DNA from: Cornus controversa
Taxonomy: Eukaryota; Streptophyta; Magnoliopsida; Cornales; Cornaceae
Assembly (NCBI GenBank): GCA_026545225.1
Contig: CM048850.1
Location: 5,522,001 to 5,586,000 of the forward strand
DNA length: 64,000 bases
Direction: 5' to 3'
Shown: in pieces, positions 47,972 through 60,639 of the stretch
How the letters are laid out: the number at the start of each line of letters is the position of its first letter
Numbering within the stretch: the stretch's first letter is position 1
The notes under the pieces: generated by a model
Seen by the model: only the letters and a program-made list of their open reading frames with translations
Database searches by the model: none
What the model was told of the DNA's origin: nothing
Translations under genes and position numbers: made by a program

Positions 47972-49677
47972 CATATACATATCATAACCACATTTATATA
48001 TATATAAGCACCTATATATATATAAATACCACATATAAACAATTAAGAGAACACATGTAAAATTAACAATGTATTTAAAATATATACGTAGGAGATAGAG
48101 GCAAGAATCAACTTGCCTTAAGTCCCGCTTTCAAGGAATCCACGCCTGTAAAGCGTCCTGTTTCCAAACTCAATCCAGTCCCGTGCCTAATTCGGCATCA
48201 AAGCCCATGCAAATCATCCACTTTCTTCCTTTCAATTCCCATGATTGGTCCAACCCAAATCATAACTATCTTCTGCCCAATTAATTAGGCAAGACCAAAA
48301 ATCAAAGTCTAAACAAGACCCAACTAGCTAGATGACTTGACCCAACTTATGTTCTGGCCTAATTCTCATTATATACCGGTTTCAAGTTCAACTCATTCCT
48401 CATATTGAAGCCCACCATCAATAGGGCCCAAATGTACCTTTTGGTAGTCCATTTCCAATTTCATTTTCAGGCCAACAATTAGCCCAATCCATGAATCAAT
48501 CAACACACCAAGTACACCACCTTTGCACATCCTTACCATCACCATCTCACGGCCAACCAACTCCACTGCCGGAACGTCATGGTTGCCCAAGCCAATGCCG
48601 TCGAACACCATTGAACCCGGCCACCAAACAAGTTGTACAAATCCCAGACGAAATACCAAACTGAGCCATCATCTTGCTGCAAAACAATCCAAAACCAGCT
48701 CCTATTTCGCTACCATCGGACCACCTTCGACACATCCATCAACCACTAGCCGAGCCAAACGAAACCCACAGCCAAGCCTAGCCGTGAGCACCACCCTCTG
48801 CCACCGAGAATCTCAACAACTCAACCGAGCATCCCAAATCGAACCCAATTCCAAAACTTGCTAGAACCATCCGAAACCACCAAAAAATGTTGTATAATCA
48901 ACCGTGAGAACCCAGCTCCACCACCAAAAATCCATCAATAGCCAAGCCAAGAAAAACCTCAACGCGAATAGACCCACCACCACCACCGTGGTCTGTTGAA
49001 CCGGCTACTACCACTAGCCGTGAGCCTCCAATCACCATACCCAAATAGAATCCATTCAAAAACGAAACCCAACCAACTAGCAACCGAACCCAATGACTCA
49101 CCTTAACGGACCCAACGATCCAAGCCTGTCAGTCCCATCGCGACTACCACTGTGACCACCACTTACCACCGAACCCACCTGCAACCTTAGCCGGTCACCC
49201 ACCACGGAAGGCCCGTCCGAACCGTCACAGTTGAACCCACCTAAGCTCAACCCAAAAACCGGACCGTACACAGCCTCCCCGAGCCGTCACTGCTGCCTTC
49301 AGCCGCTGCCGGAGCACCATCGAGCTTCTTCTCCTCTCTCGGCTTCACACACACACTCTCTCTCTCTCCCGATTTCACTCTCAGTTCCTCTCTCTCTTTT
49401 TCCAATTTCTCTTCTTCTTCTTCCTTTCTTTTTCTTTTCTTTTTCTTCTCCTTTTTCTCTCTCTAGTCGATTCCCTCTCCTCCTTTCATTTCTTATCCTC
49501 TTCTCTTTTTAACCTACCCCACATATTTATATATATATAATACTACTTTACACAATACATGTACCTCCATATATTTTCTCACATATACCTACAATCATGT
49601 ATATGCACCCATATTTCTTCATAATTGCATATAAGCCCACCATATATTTATAATTAAATATAAATATAGGTACTATA

Positions 49678-49690
49678 TGTATATATATGT

Positions 49691-49731
<41 letters not shown>
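49678..49731. repeat. TA microsatellite
   Basis: Over 20 TA units. It creates a false Ile-Tyr repeat ORF on the minus strand. Confidence 0.88.
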
Positions 49732-49735
<4 letters not shown>

Positions 49736-50869
49736 TAGACCTTCCACTTAAATAGAAACATATATACCCACACCCTTTCGAAATTAATTAATTCGAAAAA
49801 AAAAATTAATCTGGTCCAAAATCATTCGGGACCGGTCAAAATTAATCCAGGTCGTTACAATCTAGGGTTATGATTTCACTGCTAATCTTACACAATGTCA
49901 TTTGCAATTGTTAGGGTTTCTCTTCATTTTTGAACAATAATATGCATGGTTACAAGCTCACACATTATCTTCTAGAGAACACATGAATTCAATCAATAAG
50001 CATAACTCATCTTCGGTTAAGATAAATCATCCACCTAACTAAATTGTAGATAATTTACCTTCCCTAAATATGTCCTATTAAATAAATTGAGTACATGTGC
50101 AATTATTCCCATCATGTAAGCATCATAATCATAATCATAGAAAATAACAATGATTTGAATTTCAATTAAATATTGAAATTGAATTATAAATATTGAAAAC
50201 CAATTCTCTGAGTTACATAATCTTCAAACATGAATTAAAACCCTAACAATAAATAATTAAACCCTTGATATGTGATTAGGGCTACATCATTCCCCTAGAT
50301 GAAGAATTTAGCCACTATTGTTGTAGTTGAATGACTCTATGGTTGGACAATCCATCTTCTCTCTACCTTGCTCTTCTTCTCCTTCAAAAGTTATCAAAAA
50401 ATTCCCTCTCTAGTCATTTGGCCGCCCTTCTAAAGAAACCCCAAAACTAGGGCTGCAAGCAAAACTCTAGTAGCCTAAAATTAGGAGTCTGACCATAAGC
50501 TCGCCACCGATGAGTGGCTCTAGCCAACTGCCTACAGTGTGATTTTTTTTTAAGCCTACATTTAGATTAGCCGAATGTCATCCCTTCTCAAATTAGCTTC
50601 TCCAAATTAGTCTTTTCGGTTTGTTTAACCCTAAATCTTCAACATTGCTTCCTTTGGTAAAGAAGATGCAATTGAATATCCATAACACACCATCGATGAG
50701 TCATGATCAAGGATTTAACCAAAATTACTGTTTAGGACTTGAAAATAAGAGAACTAGAAAAATGCATTAAAACTACAAGATAAGTATTACTAAGATGCTA
50801 ACACATATAATTTTAAGAGCATGAATGTGCAACATTCTATGCTCATCACCCTTAAATGAAAAGAGAAGG

Positions 50870-52260
50870 TGATTCGTGTGTGAGTGTGACTCAAAAAGTA
50901 TATCAATTAAAAATTACCACACTTCGCAATAGAACGAATTCCTTGCAGAATAGGGCTGAGTTGAATTGTTAGGACTAATTCTAATTAAATTTAAAAGAAA
51001 TAAATTCTGGTTTTTAATTCTAAATTAACTAATGAAGCAATTGAACAAAAGCAAGAGAAACTAAGGAGTGTAGAGAATATAAGATAAGTCTAGGGTAATT
51101 GATTTCACCACTAACTTCACAATCAATGGTCAATTGGACTAACTATGGGGCATCATAACATGCATAAGTGGTGTCGGTGGCTACAAGCTCACCTTCATCC
51201 GTCAAGAAGATAACATATGATTAAGGCTAAGTCATGGACTATCTTCGATTGGCATGGGCCATCTGCCTAACTACTCTAATCTAGGGTGCAGTATGGTTCA
51301 TCTTCTCTAGGCATAATCCATCAAAGCTTTTAATGATATATTTAGTGAAAACCATTGTGTAACAATCACTCTCATGATCACAGAAAATAAGAGGGATGAG
51401 TTCAATAACAACAATCAAGTATCTAAGACAAGATAAGAAATCATTAAAACTGAATTTATAAGACTTTTATTGCTCAATTCTATAATAAGAATCCTCTAAA
51501 TTACACAATCTATGAATGAATACAAAAATCCTCAATAATTAGAACAATCAAACCAGTGATGTTTAGTTAGGGCTCCATCAAAACCCTGGTGGTTGAACTA
51601 GCTGCTCATCATACGCCTTGTTCTCCAATGATTTTCTATTCCAAAAGCTCTTCAAAGCTGCTGCCAAGCCTCCTCAATACAGCCCCAATTTCTCTCTTTA
51701 AATAGCTAAGAGAATACATCAAAGTCCTAATCGAATTAGGAATTAATTAGGTTTTCACGCAGCACTAATCAGGTGGGTTTTTCCTGCTGACTTCGGCCCA
51801 ACTTTTGACCCACTAGAAGTCCGATTCACGGAATGTCCATGAAATATCCAAGTGTGCAGAATCAAATTTCGTTCAACCCTACGCGAGAATTATGTCGATT
51901 TGAAGCTCGAAAATAACACTTCTGGTCTGTTTTCCAAAACGGGATTAAGACTGTATTTTGCGCAGATTTGGGCTTCAAGCCCGAAACCTTCTTAAGCAGC
52001 TGTAATTCTCTTGGACCTCTTTCTTGGGCTGAGTTGAGTTAAAATATGGAGTTCAATGGATCCCTTTGATGTAGGCTTCATCCAACCATCTTGCATGTCA
52101 TCTTTAAAAGCCCAAAATCACGGTTTTAACTGAAATAATCATTAAGGCCCTGAAAATACAGAAAACACTAAAACGAAGTAAAATCATAAAATAATCTATC
52201 ACTAAGAGAATAAAATATATAAATTAAGAGGCTAGAATGCGCAACATTCGATGCCGATCA
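50870..52260 (-). repeat. 3' LTR of the deleted Athila-type element
   Basis: 1391 bp. It lacks 44 bp present in the 5' LTR (around 56937-56980); otherwise nearly identical. Confidence 0.9.
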
Positions 52261-54719
52261 CACCCCCAAACTTACATATTGCTAGTCCCTTAGCAATAGA
52301 ATAAAACAAAAGAAACTACTAAACACTAACTAAACTACCTAACTCCACTTTCGTGGGAGAAACGATTACATTTAGCATATGCAACAAGCCTTTAAACCCC
52401 TAGGTTCCCACTAGTGGACGAGTATAGTCTCGTGAGGGTTTCCAGAAATGTTACCCACAAACATTCAAAATTCTGTTTCAACATTAATTCAAGAAGAAGA
52501 TTACAATATATAGTTACAAACTTGAATTCACGAATAATTTCAAATTTTCAAATTCTATAATTCAAATCAATGGTCCCCATGCATAATTCACAACAACATA
52601 TCTCAAAATAATCAACTCTAGCTCCCTCGTGTAAAGTGAACTAGCAGTCCTCTTATGTAGCATCACCAAGCTCTGAATATATTAAGGCACATACCCCTTC
52701 AACTCACTAGCTCCCCTTATTGAAATCATACTTCCAAACATGAATACATGACTTTTTTTCTTTTCTCATTCTTTTTTTTTCTTTGCTTTATTGGTTGTGC
52801 AATGTCTTGATCTATTAAACTTTCTGAAAGATCCATGTAGCAAGCTTTCAGTCAGTGGCTCCCAAACCAGATGGCTTTAGGGCACTAGGCTTTAAGATAC
52901 CCTGAAGACCTAATTACTCGAATCAGTCAGGCTACAAATCAAGACAACCAATGCTCATCTTTACTCACCTTTCCACTTTTGACGCAAACACTCCGTGCTT
53001 CCTGAGGCATAGAGGCCCGGTTACTCATGAAAAGGATCAAATTGATTTGCTTATTCATCACTTTTTTTTCTTTTTTTTTTTCTTTTTCATTGAAGTCAAG
53101 TAAACACATCATCGGTACTCATTCTCAAGAGATACTAATTAATATCAAGTATATGTAACTCAATAACTCAAAACCAAAGTTTATACCCCATAAGACTATG
53201 CTAGTGTGTTTGTGCATGTAAGGAAACTAAAATTAATCACTCCAAAACATATTATTGCAAACCATGATTAAAACCACTTAATTCAAACCATAGTTTCCAA
53301 AAATTTAAAACCTACTCAAAAATTGCAAGTTAAGCACCTACATAAGGTATTAATCCCTTGAATAATGTAAAAATATTCTACCTAAAAATAAAACAAAAGA
53401 AAATAAAATAAACAAACTAAGAAAATAAAATAAACAAAAATCCTAAAACAAGAAGAATTTCACAAATTTTTCCCATATGCAATAAAGCACAAAAATAGGC
53501 ATCGCCTCACCCCCAAACTTAAACTGTACATTGTCCTCAATGTACTACCAATCGAAGCATAGAGAAGGTTAAGAACGATAATACCAGGAAGTCGAAGAAT
53601 AGTGGCAAGAAAATAGAGTAAACCAATAGTATGAAGGCAATGCAAGCACACCCCCAAACTTGGATGTTTCAACCTGTCAAAACAAACCACTATACCCCAA
53701 AAACCAAGTGAAATAATATGGGTGAAAATAAATATGAAATTTTTTTTTTTTTTTTTGAAACTGAAGAAGAAAGAAAAAAAAACAATATGAAAAATAAAAT
53801 AAAGAAGAAAAAAAATAAAATTAAAAAAACAAAAGATAATTACCTCCGAGAAATCAAGGAAAATGTGGTGTCGATGCATCTAAGTCATGGCCAGAATGTT
53901 GCATCAAAATCAACCAAGTAGCCCACATTCAATGCGCAATGTCCTCCCCCAAACTTGTAGCACAAAACCTCTCAAATAAATCCAACCAATTTTTCAAACA
54001 AAGTCTACTTCCTTGTGAAGAAGAAAATATGAAAAAGTTGAAATTGTAATGATGAACGAGAATGAAAAGTTGGAATTGATGATGATAGTGATGAATGATG
54101 ATGATCAAGTAGTGTTATGGAAGATTTTTAGAGTGTATTTTGATGTTGGAGAGGCACAAAAAGTCATCAAAGTGATGTATTTTCAAGTGGGAGCATATAA
54201 GGCATCATGAGGGAGCAAAAAATAGCAAAACAGGTCAAATTTGGCCTTCAGGGGCTGGGGCGATCGATCCCCCTTGGGCTAGGCGATCGATCGCCCAGCT
54301 GGTTGGTCTTCCAGCTTGGGGAAAAATGGGGGCAATCGATCCCCCTTGGCTTGGGCGATCGATCCCCCCGGCTGATGCATGTTTTGCCCTCCATCGCCCA
54401 AGGTTGACCGGGACATGTATTTTTGGAGTCTCCATCGCCCAAGGTCGACCGAGAGCTCATTTTTTCACCCGTCTTGAGTCCAAATACCTAGGTATACCTC
54501 TTGGCATCCTCCAGAAGTAACTTATACATCAAAAACTCAAAAAAAAATATTAAAACGCAACTAGAATTGAAAGAAAACTAAAGAAAAACATAAACTAAAA
54601 ATAAAAATAAAAATAAAAAATAAAAATAAAAGAAAACTAAAGAAATTAAAGGATAGAAATACATACAAATCCTACAATTTAACGTCCGTAGGTGACGGTC
54701 ATCAACTTCAATTGAAAGT
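52261..54719 (-). other. 3' untranslated region of the deleted Athila-type element
   Basis: Contains the polypurine tract (reverse of CACCCCCAAACTTA at 52261), further PPT-like copies near 53510, 53651 and 53945, and the GATCGATC repeat block at 54248-54460. The extra ORF seen in the sister element is deleted at about 53880-53945. Confidence 0.75.
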
Positions 54720-56558
54720 TCACCCAATGCCACATCTTTTGAGGAGATTTAATTTTGTCCCTCCTATATGATCCTCACCTCCTTGTGTCGAACTCAAAGT
54801 GACCGGAATGGTCTCATTGGCTTTGAAAACCACATCTCTTTGCCTTGACGGAAGATGTTTCAATTTTACCAATGGAGGAGACTCTAATGATGGCATCGGA
54901 GGAGTGCTAGAAAGAATAGGCAATGGCTCAATCGGAATCCTCCAAGGTGGAGTATTTTTCATGGCCACTACATCAAGTAAATCATTCACCCCCTCAATGG
55001 ACTTCTCAACATCATGTGATAGAGCAATCAGATCAACTTATTCAACATAATCATCAAAGCCATCCATGAAGAAATAATCACTCTCATCTAGAGGATGTTG
55101 AATGACTTTAAAAGTATTCAAGTTCACCTTAGGCTCATGAGAAATTTCAACATTTGGATTCTTTGTCATCTCTTCTTCATCAAGCTTCTTCTCCCCCACC
55201 TTGTTGTCACTTATTTCTCCACTTCTAAGAGTGGTGATGGCTTGAAATTGTTCATGGTGTGGGTTGCTCAAAGAAGAAATATTATTGAGGACATGAACCC
55301 CTCTTGGGTTGGCAACTGGTTGGCTTGGTAGTTTTCCCTCTTCTCTTCTACTCACGGCATTGACAAGTTGTCCAAACTGAGATTCCAGTTTGGCAATTGT
55401 CTGAGAGTGAGAGTGAACCAGTTGAACAGTGGATTGAACTGTTGCTGCAGTAGCTTCCACCATCTCAACAATAGAGTCAAGCTTCTCAAGTTTTTCTAGG
55501 ACAATTGTCATCTTGTCCTCAATGGCTGAATACCTCTGTGCCATAGGAACTTGTTCTTGATATAATTGTGAAGGCACATAGTTCTGAGGTTGAAAAGTGG
55601 GCTAAATTGCTGCCCCTTGCTCTTGTGGAAGATTGAAAAATTGCCCAAGTGAAGGGCAATTATTCACATGGTGCATAGGACTTGAGCAAAAATCACATGG
55701 CTCAAAAATAGGAGGGTATAAAGATGGATTAGGCACTTAATCAACCGCCATAAGTTGCACCACTCTCTGTGACACAGCATCCATAATGGTAGACATAGCA
55801 TCTACAGAACCAATCTCAAAAATATCATCTGTCTTCCTTGAATGGGTTGATCTGCTAGAACGAGATGAAGACACATGTTGCAAAGAATTGTCACTGAGAT
55901 TCTCGAACAAAGTCCATGCTTCATCTTCACTTTTTAACATAAAAGTACCCCCACTTGATGCATCCACCATCTGTCTGTTACTTTCTGTCAGTCCCTCATA
56001 AAAACATTGCACTAATTGCCACATTGGAACTTGGTGATGAGGACACTTCCTAAGAAGGTCCTTGAATCTCTCCCATGCCTCAAAAAATTGTTCTCCCTCA
56101 AATTGAGAGAAACCAGTGATAGCTCGTCTGAATTGATTGGTCCTCCCTATCGGAAAATATTTCTTCAAAAACTTATTTTGCAGTTGAGTCCATGTAGTGA
56201 TAGAACTCGCCGATAGAGATCTAAACCAATACTTGGCCTTTTCTTTTAGAGAGAATGGAAAGAGTCGCATCCGAAAAGCATCTTCTGAGAAGTTATGAAT
56301 TTTTGTTAATGAGCAAACTTCTAAAAATTCATCCAAGTGCTTGTACGGATCCTCATGAGTCAACCCAAAATAGGATGGCAACATATGAATGATATTGGGC
56401 TTGATCTCATAGTTCTGTGCAGTGACATCAGGCAATTGAAAATCAGCTGGTGAATTATAAGTCTCTGGGACATAGTAGTCTCTGATCAATCTCGCTTTTT
56501 CCACAACAACATTAGGCACAATATTGTTGTCCTCATTATTACCACGCACACCATCCAT
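54720..56558 (-). pseudogene. Athila-type gag and pol fragment with internal deletions
   Basis: One frame of 613 codons from ATG at 56558 (MDGVRGNNEDNN), with stops at 55737 (TAA), 55602 (TAG) and 55038 (TAA). The gag domain (FRMRLFPFSLKEKAKYWF, WERFKDLLRKCPHH) and zinc knuckle CDFCSSPMHHVNNC are kept. After EPKV the protease is deleted and the frame rejoins at the NTFKVIQHPLDESD region; it then ends after a Pro-rich stretch (SSTPPMPSLESPPL) just before RT would begin. In-frame GAG-like codons run upstream of the ATG, so the original start may have been earlier. Confidence 0.88.
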
Positions 56559-56844
56559 GATGTAAATAATCTCTTCCTCTTGCTCAATGGTATGGTGATT
56601 GAAGTACCGGAAAAGAAAAAAATAAAAAAAAATTAGATTAGTAACAAAAATAAAAATTCTAAACTAAAAAATAAAATAAAACTAATTAGTAATTGCAAAG
56701 AAAACAAAACAAAAATAAATAAAATAAATAAAAGAAAATTAATAAAAAATAAAAAAAATTCCTAAACTAAAAATCTAATTAGAACTAATTCTAAAAATCC
56801 AAACAATCAAATAATAGACAGTCCCCAGCAACGGCGCCAAAAAT
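56559..56844 (-). promoter_or_regulatory. Leader and primer-binding site of the deleted Athila-type element
   Basis: A-rich leader. The primer-binding site TGGCGCCGTTGCTGGGGA (minus strand, about 56821-56838) lies a few bases inside the 5' LTR. Confidence 0.75.
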
Positions 56845-58279
56845 TGATTCGTGTGTGAGTGTGACTCAAAAAGTATATCAATTAAAAATTACCACACTTC
56901 GCAATAGAACGAATTTCTTGCAGAATAGGGCTATCGAAAGGAAGGGGTGTCGAACCTCAAAGACTATAGTCTGACTGAGTTGAATTGTTAGGACTAATTC
57001 TAATTAAATTTAAAAGAAATAAATTCTGATTTTTAATTCTAAATTAACTAATGAAGCAATTGAACAAAAGCAAGAGAAACTAAGGAGTGTAGAGAATATA
57101 AGATAAGTCTAGGGTAATTGATTTCACCACTAACTTCACAATCAATGGTCAATTGGACTAACTATGGGGCATCATAACATGCATAAGTGGTGTTGGTGGC
57201 TACAAGCTCACCTTCATCCGTCAAGAAGATAACATATGATTAAGGCTAAGTCATGGACTATCTTCGATTGGCATGGGCCATCTGCCTAACTACTCTAATC
57301 TAGGGTGCAGTATGGTTCATCTTCTCTAGGCATAATCCATCAAAGCTTTTAATGATATATTCAGTGAAAACCATTGTGTAACAATCACTCTCATGATCAC
57401 AGAAAATAAGAGGGATGAGTTCAATAACAACAATCAAGTATCTAAGACAAGATAAGAAATCATTAAAACTGAATTTATAAGATTTTTATTGCTCAATTCT
57501 ATAATAAGAATCCTCTAAATTACACAATCTATGAATGAATACAAAAATCCTCAATAATTAGAACAATCAAACCAGTGATGTTTAGTTAGGGCTCCATCAA
57601 AACCCTGGTGGTTGAACTAGCTGCTCATCATACGCCTTGTTCTCCAATGATTTTCTATTCCAAAAGCTCTTCAAAGCTGCTGCCAAGCCTCCTCAATACA
57701 GCCCCAATTTCTCTCTTTAAATAGCCAAGAGAATACATCAAATTCCTAATCCAATTAGGAATTAATTAGCTTTTCCCGCAGCACTAATCAGGTGGATTTT
57801 TCCTGCTGACTTCGGCCCAACTTTTGACCCACTAGAAGCCCGATTCACGGAATGTCCGTGGAATACAAAAGTGTGCAGAATCAAATTTCGTTCAATCCTT
57901 CGCGAGAATTATGTCGATTTGAAGTTTGAAAATAACACTTCTGGTCCATTTTCCAAAACGGGATTAAGACTGTATTATGCGCAGATTTGGGCTTCAGGCC
58001 CGAAACCTTCTTAAGCAGCTGTAATTCTCTTGGACCTCTTTCTTGGGCTAAGTTGAGTTATTATATGGAGTTCAATGGATCCCTTTGATGTAGGCTTCAT
58101 CCAACCATCTTGCATGTCATCTTTAAAAGCCCAAAATCACGGTTTTAACTGAAATAATCATTAAGGCCCTGAAAATACAGAAAACACTAAAACGAAGTAA
58201 AATCACAAAATAATCTATCACTAAGAGAATAAAATATATAAATTAAGAGGCTAGAATGCGCAACATTCGATGCCGATCA
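56845..58279 (-). repeat. 5' LTR of the deleted Athila-type element
   Basis: 1435 bp, begins TGATCGGCATCG on the minus strand and ends CACACACGAATCA. Confidence 0.9.
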
Positions 58280-58690
58280 GAAGGATGAATAAATCCCGAG
58301 ATCACACTCAAACCCCACATGTTCCCCTTAAAAAGGGGCCCTTAAATGAATATTGTGGGATGAATGAATCCCAAGATCACACTCAAACCCCATAAGGGTC
58401 CCCTTAATAAAAGGCCCTTAAATTAAAAATGCAAGATGAATAAATTCTAAAATCACACTCAAACCCCACAGGGGTTCCCCTTATAAGGGGCCCTTAAATG
58501 AAAAGAGTGGGATGAATGAATCCCAATATCACACTCAAACACCATAGGGGTTCCCCTTAAAAAAATGGGCCCTTAATGAAAAGGGTGGGATGAATGCATT
58601 CCGTGATCACACTTAAATGCAGGGTGAACAAATCCCAAAATTTGCAATTAGATCCCATGGGGTCCTCTTCAAAGAGTGGGCATGCTAAAT
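58280..58690. repeat. Tandem repeat in a gypsy 3' region, units of about 60-70 bp
   Basis: Repeated units share GGATGAATGAATCCC, ATCACACTCAAACCCCA, a GGGGTTCCCCTT palindromic part and GGGCCCTTAAATGAA. Five to six imperfect units are seen, with more of the array at 45347-45591 and 50849-50869. Such arrays are known in the hypervariable 3' region of Tat-lineage elements. Confidence 0.82.
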
Positions 58691-58929
58691 GAAGCTAACA
58701 ATCTTGACTCGCTTAATAATAGAAATATAGGCATGACGATAGAAACAAACAACAAAGGTTTTGAATAAGCAATTTTTGTCATGGATTGGTGTACATACTG
58801 GAAATTTATGCCTTTTTTAACAACAAAAAGAGAGTTTACAATGACACTAAAAGGAAAACTACTCGCTGCCCTCTGGGCTATAGTCTGGTGGAGGCATCAA
58901 GATATAGTCAAATGGGGGCATCAAGATGC
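58691..58929. other. Gypsy 3' region, noncoding
   Basis: No clear gene. Probably the end of the antisense ORF region. Confidence 0.35.
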
Positions 58930-59278
58930 CTAAAAATCTATTTTAGGAAGTAAACCACTAACGCTCCTTCAAAATTTCTGAAAGCCTAAGTGATAGGAGT
59001 TCACCCCAAAATCATCAAAGTCATCTAATGTCTTGAACTCCCAAACAACATCTACCATCGCCATAGCTAGTTTGCTCGACATCTCTATGTTAAGTCTCTC
59101 CACTTCAGACTGCACTCTCACTAGTGCGTTCTCAGCATTTTCATGATGAATTATTTCCTCCGTGATCTGGACCTCTCCGTGCTTGAGGAAGTCTCGAATA
59201 GAGTTAAGCTTAGATGTATGAGACTATCTTTCTTGAAAAAGAACATTTTTAGTCGCTACAACTCGTCCAGTTAATTTC
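58930..59278 (-). pseudogene. Antisense extra ORF of the gypsy element, C-terminal part
   Basis: The minus strand gives a charged helix (TEEIIHHENAENALVRVQSE, VERLNIEMSSKLAMAMVDVV) and WEFKTLDDFDDFGVNS, the coiled-coil and tail pattern of plant gypsy-type extra ORFs. It is interrupted upstream by the solo LTR at 59284. Confidence 0.6.
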
Positions 59279-59283
59279 ATCAC

Positions 59284-60577
59284 TGATAAGCACCAAATGT
59301 TCCACATTCAAGCCCTTCAAATTTGATATAATAATTCCTTGGTAATAATTTTTTAGTGTTTTTAATATTAATTTTGAGTTTAGTTGATTTTCAGGGACTA
59401 AACTGTAGTTTCCTTCAAATCACTCCAATTAGGCCATTATTGATGCTAACATTGAAGAGAGTTGGTGCATGATCCATTGGGCAAGTCCATATTGACGATC
59501 CAAAGCCAATTATGTCAAAAATGGAGGCCAAAGAGCAACCCAAATGAAGATATAAGTGATTAGGCTTGTCTGCACATTGGCCTAATTGAGGCCCATGTGC
59601 TGGCAAAGGTGACTGGTCACCTTCTAAAGGGTGACCAATTGCCCTTCCACCCAAGATCTGTTTCCAAATCCTATTTAAACTAGAAGTCAAGCTATTTTTG
59701 AGGATTCTCTTGGACAGCTTTGGAGACAAACTTGAGGGTGGTGAATTCATCATTGATCGTGTCTCCAATCCGAAGCATGAGCGGTTAAACTTCCTTCTAT
59801 AGAATTTATTTAACCCTAACTCTCTTTTTCAATGGACTAATAGTAAATTTATTTGGGGATAATCCAAGCTATGTATGAATTGTATGATTTAGAGTATAAT
59901 ACAATAGTTGTACTATTCTATTGGTTTTCAATGAATAAATGCAACCTTAATAGAATTTGATTCTTGTCTTAAATAGAATTATTTTTGATTGATCTTCTAT
60001 TTTTATCTCTATTTTCTATGATTGTGGAGAGGAGAATCATGCAATTAGGGCTTATTGGACATTCTAAATTAGGCTTTGATAATGCATGCTGAGGGAAGAT
60101 GAATTGCACTACAAATTAATATAGTTTAGTTTAGAAGTAGTTAGGTAGACAATTCATGCCAACCAAAGATAAATTATGCTTAATTCAATTTTAATGAATT
60201 TTCTTAATAGTTTTGTTGTGAACTTGTAGCCACTCAATTCATGAATACATAAATTAATTTTCCTGAATTCAATGCGATTGACTATTGTTGAGAAGTTAGT
60301 GGTGAAGTAAAATTTCCTAGATTTCAATTTCTTTGTTTATCTCAATTCACTTAGCTTACTTTTAGTTTACTTAGTTTAAATTTAGTTTTCAATTAAAACA
60401 ACAACAATCAAACAATCATTTGCAATCGAATTGGAATTATCTTGAAGACAAAACAACATAACCAATCTTTCTAACGTAAGTCCTTGAGGTCTGACAATCC
60501 TTTTAATAGCCATATCCTACAAGGATTCATCCTATTACAAATGAAATTTTTAATTGGTAACTACTTAACCTCGATCA
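59284..60577 (+). mobile_element. Athila-lineage solo LTR (1294 bp) with perfect target duplication
   Basis: It starts TGATAAGCACC and ends CTCGATCA. ATCAC flanks it at 59279-59283 and 60578-60582. Inner text (AGTTAGGTAGAC, GTGAACTTGTAGCC, GAAGTTAGTGGTGAAGT) matches the order in the LTRs of the Athila-type elements, but is well diverged. Confidence 0.88.
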
Positions 60578-60639
60578 ATCACCATTGTTGTACATTGAAA
60601 GGTCAAAGAGCAAAGCTCAAAAAATAAAGGAAAATAGGG

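Larger units (their letters stand above)
45848..49859 (-). mobile_element. Very long solo LTR (4012 bp) with perfect target duplication
   Basis: The plus strand reads TGTCACGCC at 45848 and GTCGTTACA at 49859, so on the minus strand it runs TGTAACGAC...GGCGTGACA. ATCTA flanks it at 45843-45847 and 49860-49864. It contains a minisatellite (46911-47165), TA runs, and a C-rich stretch (about 48150-49510) that gives false ORFs. No coding domain found. Lengths of 4 kb are known for some gypsy LTRs; a large internally deleted element is the alternative. Confidence 0.82.
45592..50848 (-). mobile_element. Athila-lineage solo LTR, split by a second solo LTR
   Basis: On the minus strand it begins TGATGAGCATAGAATGTTGC (from 50848) and ends with CTCACAACACATCA at 45592. 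Text is related throughout to the LTRs of the two Athila-type elements but diverged. Without the 4012-bp insert it is about 1245 bp. Flanks CTCTT (45587-45591) and CCCTT (50849-50853) match at four of five bases. Confidence 0.75.
50870..58279 (-). mobile_element. Deleted Athila-type element (7.4 kb) with perfect target duplication
   Basis: The LTRs are 56845-58279 (5') and 50870-52260 (3'). GAAGG flanks it at 50865-50869 and 58280-58284. Gag survives with stops; protease, RT, RNase H, integrase and the extra ORF are absent, so it depends on proteins from a relative. It is in the opposite orientation to, and clearly of the same family as, the element at 22220-33314. Confidence 0.92.

Noticed and set aside
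48523..49512. Open frames in the C-rich part near 48.5-49.5 kb
   Set aside because: They fall inside the 4-kb solo LTR, on both strands at once, with low-complexity Ser/Thr/Pro composition and no domain.
54207..54520. Overlapping frames with repeated DRSP and GIDRP words
   Set aside because: These are frames through the GATCGATC repeats, present on both strands.
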